This document shows, in pieces, positions 8,796 through 16,661 of a stretch of 64,000 bases of DNA; the first letter of the stretch is position 1; each line of letters opens with the position of its first letter. The notes under the pieces were generated by a model. It worked only from the letters and a program-made list of their open reading frames with translations, made no database searches and was not told the DNA's origin. Origin of the DNA: Burkholderia aenigmatica (GTDB lineage: Bacteria > Pseudomonadota > Gammaproteobacteria > Burkholderiales > Burkholderiaceae); the NCBI RefSeq assembly GCF_902499175.1, contig NZ_CABVQC010000004.1, forward strand, positions 124,001-188,000. Direction: 5' to 3'. The translations under genes were made by a program, and so were the position numbers.

Positions 8796-9953
8796 ATGGC
8801 ACAAATGGGACGGCCAGGGTTGCGGCCAGAAGGCAAGGCAGAGGTTTGGCGGCGGTGGCGAGCAGGCGAATCGTTTCTTGGCATCGGGGCGGCGCTAGGC
8901 AAGCCTGCAGGCTCGATCTACGGCGTGATCCGACTATGCGGAGGGTACACCCCTGCTGCTCGTAAGCGGTCGTTGCGGGCATTGACCTTGAGCGAGCGTG
9001 AAGAGATCTCGCGCGGCGCCTCGGCTGGACTGTCAATTCGAGCGATTGCCCGCCAGTTGAACCGTGCGCCCTCCACAATTTCCCGTGAGATTGCGCGTAA
9101 CGGTGGAACAGGCCACTATCGAGCTTTGGAAGCGGATGCGCGGGCCTTGCAGTCTGCTCTGCGCCCCAAACGCTGCCTTCTGGAGCAGAACCGGCGCTTG
9201 CGTTATGCGGTCGAGCGTAAGCTTTGCCGCGAATGGTCCCCAGAGCAAGTGAGCGGTTGGCTTAAGCACCGATATGCCGATGACGAGGCGATGCGCGTGT
9301 CTCACGAGACGATCTATCGCAGCCTGTTTGTGCAAGCGCGCGGCGTTCTGAAGAAGGAACTGCAGTATCACTTGCGGACCCAACGTAAGATGCGTCACTC
9401 GCGCTTCTCCAGCTCGAAGGGTGCTCGCAATAAGATTGCTGACGCGGTTTCTATTCACGAGCGACCACCTGAAGCCGCCGACCGTGCAGTGCCCGGTCAT
9501 TGGGAAGGAGATCTCGTCAGTGGCGCCAACAATACTCATGTCGCCACTTTGGTGGAGCGGCGCTCGCGATTCACTATCATCGTCAAGGTCAAGGGAAAGG
9601 ACACGGTGAGCGTTGTGGCGGGCCTGAAGCGCGAGGTTAGGCGGCTGCCGCAGCATCTACGCAAGTCCCTCACCTGGGACCGGGGCATGGAGCTGGCGAA
9701 CCACAAAGACTTCACGATCGCCACGGATGTGAAGGTCTACTTCTGCGACCCGCGGAGTCCTTGGCAACGTGGCACCAACGAAAACACGAACCGGCTCCTG
9801 CGTCAGTACTTGCCCCACGGTACGAAACTTGATCAATATTCGCAGACGGATCTGAACAAAATTGCAGCGCGGCTCAATGAAAGACCCAGAAAAACATTGG
9901 GCTTCATGTCTCCGGCCGATAAGCTACGCGAGGCTGTTGCAGCGACTCATTGA
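8796..9953 (+). CDS. IS30-family transposase
   Basis: This is a 385-residue DDE transposase. It has an N-terminal helix-turn-helix region ('LTLSEREEISRGASAGLSIRAIARQLNRAPSTISREIARNGG', about residues 64-105), then 'WSPEQVSGWLK' and 'VSHETIYRSLF'. The catalytic core has 'GHWEGDLV' (Asp239), 'LTWDRGMEL' and 'WQRGTNENTNRLLRQYLPHG', the diagnostic IS30 acidic motif. No frameshift or stop is visible, and the terminal repeats are intact, so the element should be able to move. Confidence 0.95.
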   Translation: MAQMGRPGLRPEGKAEVWRRWRAGESFLGIGAALGKPAGSIYGVIRLCGGYTPAARKRSLRALTLSEREEISRGASAGLSIRAIARQLNRAPSTISREIARNGGTGHYRALEADARALQSALRPKRCLLEQNRRLRYAVERKLCREWSPEQVSGWLKHRYADDEAMRVSHETIYRSLFVQARGVLKKELQYHLRTQRKMRHSRFSSSKGARNKIADAVSIHERPPEAADRAVPGHWEGDLVSGANNTHVATLVERRSRFTIIVKVKGKDTVSVVAGLKREVRRLPQHLRKSLTWDRGMELANHKDFTIATDVKVYFCDPRSPWQRGTNENTNRLLRQYLPHGTKLDQYSQTDLNKIAARLNERPRKTLGFMSPADKLREAVAATH

Positions 9954-9960
9954 ACCTACC
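9948..9960 (-). repeat. IS30-family right inverted repeat
   Basis: CATTGAACCTACC pairs with the left end and overlaps the last codons of the transposase gene. It is followed by AG, the candidate target duplication. Confidence 0.85.
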
Positions 9961-10782
9961 AGGTCGTTGTTCAGCAAATCTCCGCGTGCTTGAGAGCTAA
10001 GGTTCTCACGATGAACGAAGAAATGGACGAATGTGGACAACATCGGAGTGCTTGGTAGTGCATGCTGTAGTCGTTGATCTAGAAAACACTTTGGACGTCA
10101 GATCGGACTTGATTTTTCGAGGAGCATTGCAATGGTGCCAAAAACCGGCGCAAGCCTATCCTGCAATTCCGCTTCTTTTGTCCTTTTATCTCGTCGTTCG
10201 TCAATTGCCACGCACGATGCGGTGTGGTCATGCAGAAAGATGGAGCCGTGGCTGCAAAAAGACGTGTTCATAGCGAGCAGGAAGGGCGCACGTCTCGCGC
10301 CGAAAAACGATCCGCCTGTAATCAAAAGCAGCGAACGGCACGAGTTGCGTCATGTCAATCCTTTGGCCAGGTGACGTAGGAAAACGAAGCGTTGTGAACG
10401 ACGTGACCGATCGGGGCCGTCACACACAGTGCAACAAAAGCGACTGATTGAAAACGTGACCGCGTCAGTGTGGGCGCGAACTCAACCAGTAGGCGGCGAC
10501 GCGGATGCGGAGTAAGTCGCAGCGGTCGAATGCAGAGGTTTGCTCCTCGAGCCGCACTCACATGACCAGATTCGTCTGGCTCCGATCGTCGTTTGTAACT
10601 TAAGGCATGGTCGATCGCGAGTTGGTGTCGCCTCAGCGCGACGACACAAAATATTTTGCGATGCCGTTCAATTCCGGCCCGTTCCCATGCGGTCCGATGC
10701 GCTAAGTTCGGCTTTTTTCGGGCATTGACGGCCATCATTGCGATCAGCAAGATGGTATTAAGGCAGTGTGTCGAGGCGGATC
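9961..10782. other. Non-coding stretch; candidate oriT and stb promoter
   Basis: This is an 820-bp region with no convincing gene; the short open frames here have no family signature and poor codon use. It separates the relaxosome genes (through the IS30 insertion) from the stb-like operon. This matches where oriT lies in R388-type plasmids. A nic-like sequence lies at 10157-10163. Near the 3' end CGTGACCG occurs twice (about 10402 and 10455), and TTGACG at about 10724 may be part of the promoter for the following operon. Confidence 0.5.
10125..10164 (+). other. oriT: Candidate oriT nic region
   Basis: TATCCTG at 10157-10163 followed by C matches the YATCCTG|Y nick consensus of RP4/VirD2-type (MOBP) relaxases, the class encoded at 7118-8131. 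Nicking would fall between 10163 and 10164. Upstream lie a 10-bp palindrome CATTGCAATG (10125-10134) and a short inverted repeat GTGCC/GGCGC (10135-10139 and 10147-10151). The match is short and could be chance; the location and relaxase type raise it above background. Confidence 0.42.
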
Positions 10783-11247
10783 ATGCCGGTCGTAAAGCAC
10801 TTTACTCAAGCGCAATGGGACGCGGTAGCTCGCCGTCTCGACGCGCTGCCACCAAAGCCTACACACGAGCATCACGTCACTGTGCGTGAGGCGGTGAATG
10901 CAATGCGGCCGCAGATCAACGGCGCGCAACAGAAGGGCTACACATTCGAAGAAATCGTTCAGCAGATGGCGGAAGAGGGCGTGGGCATCAGCGCCAGCAC
11001 TTTGCGCTACGCGATGCAACGCGTAGCGAAGGATCACAAGGCCGGGCGTTTGGAAAGAGCCGCCCCACCGGGTCAGGCTACTGCGCCACCGCGAATCAAG
11101 AAGCCGAAACAAACAAGACTGCCGTCTCTCGATCAAGTAGAGAATCGAGACCGAAAGGATAGTCGAAGGGCGACGACCAATTCGGGGGCCATGGTGATTC
11201 AGAATGCGTTCTCGTTCGAGATTGTGCCTGACACCGAGAACCTGTAG
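10783..11247 (+). CDS. StbA-like small DNA-binding protein (candidate)
   Basis: This is a 154-residue, basic protein and the first gene of a three-gene operon. The N-terminal half ('TFEEIVQQMAEEGVGISASTLRYAMQRVAKD', about residues 49-80) reads as a helix-turn-helix that could bind DNA. The C-terminal half is a polar linker ending in 'AMVIQNAFSFEIVPDTENL'. I chose the ATG at 10783 because a GAGGCGG ribosome site lies just upstream. Position and size fit StbA of R388-type stbABC operons, which binds repeats upstream of itself and controls plasmid positioning and transfer. The assignment is by context and is tentative. Confidence 0.55.
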   Translation: MPVVKHFTQAQWDAVARRLDALPPKPTHEHHVTVREAVNAMRPQINGAQQKGYTFEEIVQQMAEEGVGISASTLRYAMQRVAKDHKAGRLERAAPPGQATAPPRIKKPKQTRLPSLDQVENRDRKDSRRATTNSGAMVIQNAFSFEIVPDTENL

Positions 11248-11256
11248 AGGAAGTGT

Positions 11257-11964
11257 ATGACGACGATTTATCCAATCTATCTGGTGGGCGGCAGCAAGGG
11301 CGGTGTGGGTAAGAGCATTGTCTCGCTCGCGCTGGCCGACTACCTCCAGCGCCGTGATTTTCCTGTCGCGCTGGTCGAAACCGATACGTCCAATCCCGAC
11401 GTGATGAAAGCGATTCAGGACGAGGTACCGTGCGTCGCCTACAGTTTGGACGAAGCAGAAGGCTGGATCGGCCTGGTCAACTTATGCGACTTACGCCGAG
11501 ACGCAGCCATTGTTGTCAACACGGCGGCGCGCAGCCAAACGGGTATTACCCGTTTTGGCGCGACACTTGCCAGTACGCTCAGCGAACTGCGGCGCGAACT
11601 CATCGTGCTGTGGGTAATCAACCGGCAGCGCGATAGTTTGGAATTACTGCGCGCGTTCAGTCCGACATTCCCCCAGGCGACGATCCATGTCGTGCGCAAC
11701 GGTCATTTCGGCACGCCGGACAAGTTCACGCTGTATCAGGCGTCGCAATTACGCAAAACGATCGAAGCACGAGGACGCACACTCGACTTCCCGGATCTGG
11801 CGGATCGTGTCGCGGACGAACTGCGTAGTCAGCGGATGTCGATTCGCGTCGCGTCGGAGACGATGCACATCGGCGAGCGGGCAGAACTGCTGCGCTGGCG
11901 CGCGCTGTGCGACATGATCTTCTCGACCATGATTGATAACGCCGGGACCAATGATGAGCCGTAG
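11257..11964 (+). CDS. ParA/MinD-like ATPase, StbB-like
   Basis: This is a 235-residue P-loop ATPase. 'YLVGGSKGGVGKSIVSLALADYLQRRDFPVALVETDTSNPD' (residues 5-45) is a deviant Walker A with the signature lysine, followed by the switch I aspartate strand. 'ELIVLWVINRQRDSLELL' supplies a later core strand. Such single-domain ATPases (StbB, MobD types) act in plasmid positioning or conjugation. It is preceded by AGAGGAAG 5-6 nt before the ATG and overlaps the third gene by 14 nt. Confidence 0.78.
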   Translation: MTTIYPIYLVGGSKGGVGKSIVSLALADYLQRRDFPVALVETDTSNPDVMKAIQDEVPCVAYSLDEAEGWIGLVNLCDLRRDAAIVVNTAARSQTGITRFGATLASTLSELRRELIVLWVINRQRDSLELLRAFSPTFPQATIHVVRNGHFGTPDKFTLYQASQLRKTIEARGRTLDFPDLADRVADELRSQRMSIRVASETMHIGERAELLRWRALCDMIFSTMIDNAGTNDEP

Positions 11965-12685
11965 GCGGCCAGTCGAGCCACTGATTCGCCTGTTTCAGGA
12001 GATATCCGGCGAGGTTCCGGACGACACGAGTCTGGCCCGGATGCGTCGGGTATCGGGCGTCCTGAACCTGCACGACAACGACGCGCTCTGGTCCATCATC
12101 GCGGTGCTCGAATACTACGCGCGCCTGTATGAGGCAATGCCGGAGCGTATTCGATGGGCGAGCGAGGGTAGTCTCGAAGCGGCTCGGCGGGAAATCGGTG
12201 GCGCGAACGATGCGTTAATGCAACAACACCGCAGCGCGCTTGAACGGTGCAAGGCGACGATCACGGTGGCGGAGGACCTGATTCAGGAACATGAGGCGCG
12301 GTACCGGGAAGTGTTGGCGAATCTCAATGAGGCGGCACTGACGGCGCTCGGCACACGGCTGACCAGTCAGGTTGTGCGCTCGGCCGGCAATCGAATGATC
12401 GGTGCGGCGGCAATTTCGGGGCGCGCACAGCGTGAGCGGCTGGATGAGACGATCGGTCGGTTCGACAAAGCGTTGGACACGGCGGCGGCGCGGATGGACA
12501 TGATGGCGACGGCGATGGAACGACGTTTTGTGCGTGCGATGCGGTGTCTATGGTTGGCGAGCGCAACGGTCCTCTGCTTGATGCTGCTGGTTGCGAGTGG
12601 TTGGATGGACGGGCGGTCAGGGCACCACGCGTCGGGTACGGTTAGCCAAGCGGCGCAGGGCAGGTCAGCATACGGCAGGCCCTGA
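11951..12685 (+). CDS. StbC-like coiled-coil membrane protein (candidate)
   Basis: This is a 244-residue protein made mostly of helix. A long coiled-coil-like middle (about residues 70-190, rich in Ala, Arg and Glu) leads to one C-terminal membrane span ('CLWLASATVLCLMLLVASGWM', about residues 199-219). The paired ATGs at 11951 and 11954 overlap the end of the ATPase gene, implying translational coupling. Third place after a DNA-binding protein and a ParA-like ATPase matches StbC of stbABC operons, whose role is not settled. It ends convergent with the parB-like gene, with a 47-bp gap. Confidence 0.55.
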   Translation: MMSRRRPVEPLIRLFQEISGEVPDDTSLARMRRVSGVLNLHDNDALWSIIAVLEYYARLYEAMPERIRWASEGSLEAARREIGGANDALMQQHRSALERCKATITVAEDLIQEHEARYREVLANLNEAALTALGTRLTSQVVRSAGNRMIGAAAISGRAQRERLDETIGRFDKALDTAAARMDMMATAMERRFVRAMRCLWLASATVLCLMLLVASGWMDGRSGHHASGTVSQAAQGRSAYGRP

Positions 12686-12732
12686 AGTGCGCTGCCATAT
12701 GCTGTGTTGCGTCATTGGATGAGGATCAACAG

Positions 12733-14922
12733 TTACGCGACGTCCGGGTCAGTTTGTGCAGCGGTTACCGATTCGGTGGTCGGAAAAGGCCACGGCGGCT
12801 GTTCGGCGGTTCCGGTAGACGGCTCGGCGTCGTGAGGCGTGTGGTTGACGGGGTTGTGGTCATTTCCGCCGTTCTCGTTTGTATCGACGTCCTCGCCATC
12901 GCTGTCATCCTCGTCGTCGCGGTGGACAGCCCATGAGGGCGATGCCGGAATCTCGCGATCGGTGAGGATTTCCGGGAGCCATGCGACCTTCGCGAGGCGC
13001 AGTTCCGCCGCCGCCGCCGCTGCAGCGTCGCTCTTTTTCATCTTCGCGAGGTCCGCCGCGATCTTGGGAGAAACCGCACCAGACACGACCTCCGCGATGC
13101 GCGCCTTACTGACATGGTCGAAGTACGCGGTGCGCGTTGGTGTCCAGTACCGGGCCATATCAAGATTCAGTGCATCGGCCAGTGCGTTAATCGCGTGTGG
13201 CGCTTCGGATGTCGCAATACCATCGAGCACGGTTCCTGTGCAAAACGCGAGTAGGTCGAGCAAGGTCGTGTACGCGTCCTGCCTGAGCAACCATGGCAGC
13301 AGATCGGCTTGGCTTGCTGGCAGTTCCGCGATCCAGCGTGTGCGTTGCGTCTCGATAGTGTTCCAGGCCGGGCTGACAGGGAGGTCGTCTGCCGCGTGCA
13401 GAAGACTATCGCGATTGTTGTTTCCAGAGAGCGCCAGATAGCGCGGTGCGCAGGCATGGCCGTAGTGCTCGGGCACTGCTTGCGGAATCAAGTGCTGCAG
13501 CAGCGCAGCGATCGCCACGGTAGGCTGCGCAATCAGTTCCGCATGGACGGCGGCGGTGCGATGTGCGGTGAGTCGCTGGCAGAGTGTTGCGCTATGGATG
13601 GGCTTGACCTTGGCCGGTGCATCTGCCGTGTCCGGCGCTTCGGTTGTGGGCGTGCCGGTTACGGTCCCGCCCGCCGCGACGAGTGTCGCGCTGTCCTCGC
13701 GCCGTACGAGACCGCGTTCGATGTCCAGTTCGCCCTGTGAGCCGACGATCACGAATGCCCCGGCCTCTGCCATTTGCGATGCATCCCACACGATAGTGCT
13801 GGTTTCAAGGGCGCGGATCGCGGCTTCGACCTGTCCGATCTCGGCGTCCAGACGTTCGGCTGCGTCATAGGCATCGTCGTCGTCTTCCGTCAATGCATCG
13901 AGTTTGTTGCTCAGTTCGGTCTGCTGCGCGGTCAGCGCGTCGAGTTCGCGTTGCTCCTCGTCGCTGTAGGGACGGTGGACAGGGCGCAGTCTGCCGTAAC
14001 GGTTCAGTTCCAGCATGTCGCGTTCGACACGCGTTTCCGTCCAACCCCAGCCTTCGGTACGCAGCGTTTCGGCCGCCGCGTCGAGTTTTTGCGCGGCAAG
14101 GTTCTGCAGCAGGTCGGCGTCCGCAATGTAGCCCGCATGCTCGTCGTCGCTAAAGAGGTCCCGGCGCACATAGCCGCCCGCTGCCTCATAGGCGGCGAGG
14201 CCGACGAAGCGTACGAGGCGGCTGCGGCTCGCATCGATCTCGGCGCGGGTGATCGCCTGCCGCAGATAGTGTGGCTGACGTTGCCACTCGTTGGCCTCGA
14301 ACCACAGATGCTCCTGCGTGTCGTGATCGTCCGTGAGCGCGAGTGCGGCAAGCTGGTCGAGCGTGATTGAGTCCTCGCGCAGCAGCGCCAGTAGCTTGGG
14401 CGACACGTTGGCGAGCTTCATGCGCCGTTTGACGGTAATGGGCGACGCTGAAAAGAGCGCCGCGATGTAATCGACGCTGCGGCCTTCGTCTGCCAGCATC
14501 CGATACGCGCGCAGCACGTCGAACGGGTCGAGTCCTTCTCGCTCGCCGTTCTCGATCAGCGATATGGCGAGCGCTTCACCTTCGCTGACGATGCGCACTG
14601 GTACCGGATAGTCGGCGGCGATGTGCTTCTGCTCGAACAGCAGATCGAGAGCGGCTTCGCGTCGCTGCCCCGCGCACACGCCATATTTGCGGTGCTTTCC
14701 GCGTGCCCCCTTGATTTCGTGGACTACGAGGTTTTGCAGTAGCCCTTTGGCGCGAACGTTGGCAGCTAGTCCAGCGATGCCGGATGGCGGCTTCGTACGC
14801 ACGTTTAATGGTGAGCGTTGCAAACTGGAATACGGCACCGTCACGACCGGCTGCTCATTGCCGAAGTTCGTTTCGAGCGCCGCGGAGGCAGATGTGACGG
14901 TTTCAACAGATTGGGCTTGCAT
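12733..14922 (-). CDS. Large ParB/Spo0J-family protein
   Basis: This is a 729-residue ParB-type partition protein of the long kind found on conjugative elements. The N-terminal nuclease/CTPase-like domain shows 'VPYSSLQRSPLNVRTKPPSGIAGLAANVRAKGLLQNLVVHE' and the arginine box 'GVCAGQRREAALDLL' (about residues 29-97). A helix-turn-helix follows ('SVDYIAALFSASPITVKRRMKLANVSPKLLALLREDSITLDQLAALAL', about 154-201). The remaining about 500 residues are a family-specific tail with a Glu/Asp-rich coiled coil (about 325-375) and an acidic C terminus. No adjacent canonical parA is present; the StbB-like ATPase is on the other strand. Role: partition or transcriptional control, inferred. Confidence 0.82.
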   Translation of the reverse strand: MQAQSVETVTSASAALETNFGNEQPVVTVPYSSLQRSPLNVRTKPPSGIAGLAANVRAKGLLQNLVVHEIKGARGKHRKYGVCAGQRREAALDLLFEQKHIAADYPVPVRIVSEGEALAISLIENGEREGLDPFDVLRAYRMLADEGRSVDYIAALFSASPITVKRRMKLANVSPKLLALLREDSITLDQLAALALTDDHDTQEHLWFEANEWQRQPHYLRQAITRAEIDASRSRLVRFVGLAAYEAAGGYVRRDLFSDDEHAGYIADADLLQNLAAQKLDAAAETLRTEGWGWTETRVERDMLELNRYGRLRPVHRPYSDEEQRELDALTAQQTELSNKLDALTEDDDDAYDAAERLDAEIGQVEAAIRALETSTIVWDASQMAEAGAFVIVGSQGELDIERGLVRREDSATLVAAGGTVTGTPTTEAPDTADAPAKVKPIHSATLCQRLTAHRTAAVHAELIAQPTVAIAALLQHLIPQAVPEHYGHACAPRYLALSGNNNRDSLLHAADDLPVSPAWNTIETQRTRWIAELPASQADLLPWLLRQDAYTTLLDLLAFCTGTVLDGIATSEAPHAINALADALNLDMARYWTPTRTAYFDHVSKARIAEVVSGAVSPKIAADLAKMKKSDAAAAAAAELRLAKVAWLPEILTDREIPASPSWAVHRDDEDDSDGEDVDTNENGGNDHNPVNHTPHDAEPSTGTAEQPPWPFPTTESVTAAQTDPDVA

Positions 14923-15051
14923 GATCGACTCCTGATAGTAGGAAGGAAGATGCCGGGCCAGTAAGGTGCGGATGCGTCAGGACGTGACCCGACGGGCGTC
15001 ATGGCGCAAAACTGAACAGCAGGGCGACGCGGACGCGCCGCCCGTCAGTTG

Positions 15052-15885
15052 TTACGCCTTCATCTGGCGCATGGCGTCCGCGAGCATCCACAGCGCGCGG
15101 TTGAGCTTCACGTTCTGGTCGATACCGGTAATGGGTCGCGTCGACATGGCGCGGCCCGAGCGGGAGCGGCCATGCAGGCCGCCCTTGGTCAGGTTTTCCT
15201 GCACCCGGTTAAAGACAGTCCAGAGATCGTCGCGGCGATCTTCGAAACGGCGCGGGGCAAGCAACTGGCTTTCGCAGATGGGAGCCGGGGCTTCGGCGTC
15301 GGTCGGGTCGTACCGCAGCGTGAGCGCGGAGCGGGCGAACGCGTGCTGTTCGTCGCGGTCGAGCGTCACCGAGCGCATGCCGTCTTTCTGTTCGCGGATC
15401 AGATCGAACCCGTCGAGCACGTCGAATGCACCGTTGATCACGTTCTGCACCACGTTGCCTTTGTGCGGCACGCGGATATCGGCGATGTTTTCGCCTGCGA
15501 CCATGCCGTTCTGGCAGACAAAGCGGAATGTGCCGGCGAGCATCTGGTAACTGCTGGTGCCGTCGTGCGAGTTCAACAGTACGATTTCGTCGGCCTCTTC
15601 GCCGGTGATTTGGTCGGCATGGCGCAGCCGGAGCATGTGCTTGGTGAATTCGCGCTTGCCAGTGTCACGTACGCGGGTCTGACAGATCATGAACGGTTGA
15701 AAGCCTTCGTTGCGCAGGCCGCGCAGCACATCGATGGTGGGAATGTAGGTGTAGCGTTCGGAGCGGCTTTCATGCTTGCCATCCGCGAAGACGGACGGGG
15801 CAACGCGACGAATCTGGTCGTCCGAAAGGGGCGAATCCGCGCGAAGCATCGGGGCGCTGTAATGGAAAGAGGAAGCGAGTTGCAT
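15052..15885 (-). CDS. DUF932 plasmid/phage-like protein
   Basis: This is a 277-residue protein of the DUF932 family common on plasmids and integrative elements. Recognisable segments are 'RSERYTYIPTIDVLRGLRNEGFQPF', 'KHMLRLRHADQITGEEADEIVLLNSHDGTSSYQMLAGTFRFVCQNGMV' and 'VKLNRALWMLADAMRQ'. The start at 15885 has GGAG 8 nt upstream; a longer in-frame extension lacks a ribosome site. Biochemical function is unknown for the family. It lies upstream of parB on the same strand with a 129-bp gap. Its leader carries a long hairpin (16027-16117). Confidence 0.82.
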   Translation of the reverse strand: MQLASSFHYSAPMLRADSPLSDDQIRRVAPSVFADGKHESRSERYTYIPTIDVLRGLRNEGFQPFMICQTRVRDTGKREFTKHMLRLRHADQITGEEADEIVLLNSHDGTSSYQMLAGTFRFVCQNGMVAGENIADIRVPHKGNVVQNVINGAFDVLDGFDLIREQKDGMRSVTLDRDEQHAFARSALTLRYDPTDAEAPAPICESQLLAPRRFEDRRDDLWTVFNRVQENLTKGGLHGRSRSGRAMSTRPITGIDQNVKLNRALWMLADAMRQMKA

Positions 15886-16026
15886 GGCAATCTCCACAGT
15901 CAAGGTTGAGGACCTGAACCGGGCGAGGGGATGTGCCTTGCCGTTGCGGCTGGACACCTCCCGGTGGAACTCGGGGTTGGCTTTGCTGCCGCCAGGCTCC
16001 CGGGTTTCCGCCCGTGCGACTCGAGG

Positions 16027-16117
16027 AGCCGATAGCGGGCAGGCGTCAAGGAAAAAGGCGAGGGAGGGGTGCGGGCAACACGGTCCCGCGCCCCTTGATG
16101 GCTGACCGCTATCGGCT
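16027..16117 (-). promoter_or_regulatory. Long structured leader hairpin upstream of DUF932 gene
   Basis: AGCCGATAGCGG (16027-16038) is the perfect reverse complement of 16106-16117. Inside it, GTCAAGG-like bases pair imperfectly with CCTTGAT, and 11 bases near 16071-16081 pair with those near 16088-16098 apart from one G-U. The whole forms one stem of about 90 nt, 142 nt upstream of the DUF932 start. It could be a regulatory RNA leader, an attenuator or a DNA site; I recognise no named riboswitch. The rest of 15886-16326 holds no gene. Confidence 0.5.
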
Positions 16118-16326
16118 ACGGTCGCGGGTCAAGGGCGGGAAGCTGGGAGTCGGGTGCATGCCATGCCGCGGGTTGACCGGGCCTTGGGGTAGCTGCGAGA
16201 CTCGGAATTTTCCAACTAAGACCGGGACGGAAATTGAGCCAGCCTCAGGTGCATAGATGCCTAGGAAAACGCCGGCCGCGGCGGGGTGGCAAGTAATATG
16301 AATGCGAACGAGACGTTCGACAAGCT

Positions 16327-16599
16327 ATGAGCGCTTATCGACCACGCCACGGGCATCGTTTCCACGGGCTGCATATCAAGAACTTCGACATGATCGGCTA
16401 TTCAACCTCGCTCGACGCGGCTTCCCCGGACCACATTACCGGCCGCGGCCGCGGTGTGATCGACTATCGGCCGATAGCCGCTACTGCGCGGCAGCGCGAC
16501 GTGCGATACCTGTTCGTCGAACACGATCCGAGGTGAGGTGTTCCCATTCCGGTGGACATGGTCGCGCGTGTATTCGAATTCTTCGAAAGCGTGGTTTGA
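16327..16599 (+). pseudogene. C-terminal remnant of sugar phosphate isomerase/epimerase
   Basis: Only the end of a TIM-barrel sugar phosphate isomerase/epimerase is left. 'FHGLHIKNFDMIGYSTSLDAASPDHITGRGRGVIDYRPIAATARQRDVRYLFVEHDPR' follows the family pattern H-x-K-D...G-x-G-x-I-D...V-E-H-D. An in-frame TGA at 16534-16536 interrupts it, after which 'GVPIPVDMVARVFEFFESVV' continues to a natural end at 16599. An in-frame TAA at 16294-16296 and the lack of the N-terminal about 200 residues show it is dead. It marks the border between the plasmid-like backbone and the metabolic region. Confidence 0.7.
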
Positions 16600-16661
16600 C
16601 GGGGAGTCTGTAAATCCAGGACGGCGACTCGGGAAGCGGCATCGCCGGTCCTGATTGCAGG

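Larger units (their letters stand above)
8734..9960 (+). mobile_element. Complete IS30-family insertion sequence
   Basis: This is a 1227-bp element with one transposase gene. Its ends are inverted repeats: the first 13 bp (8734-8746) are the exact reverse complement of the last 13 bp (9948-9960). Matches continue inward (GCAACA at 8754-8759 and its complement near the right end), giving an imperfect repeat of about 26 bp. A 2-bp AG directly flanks both ends, consistent with the short target duplications of IS30 elements. It sits between the small membrane gene and the candidate oriT region. Confidence 0.88.

Noticed and set aside
10031..10750. Short open frames in the gap after the IS30 element
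   Set aside because: They overlap each other in several frames, have no ribosome site and show no family pattern; the tract is more likely oriT/promoter DNA.
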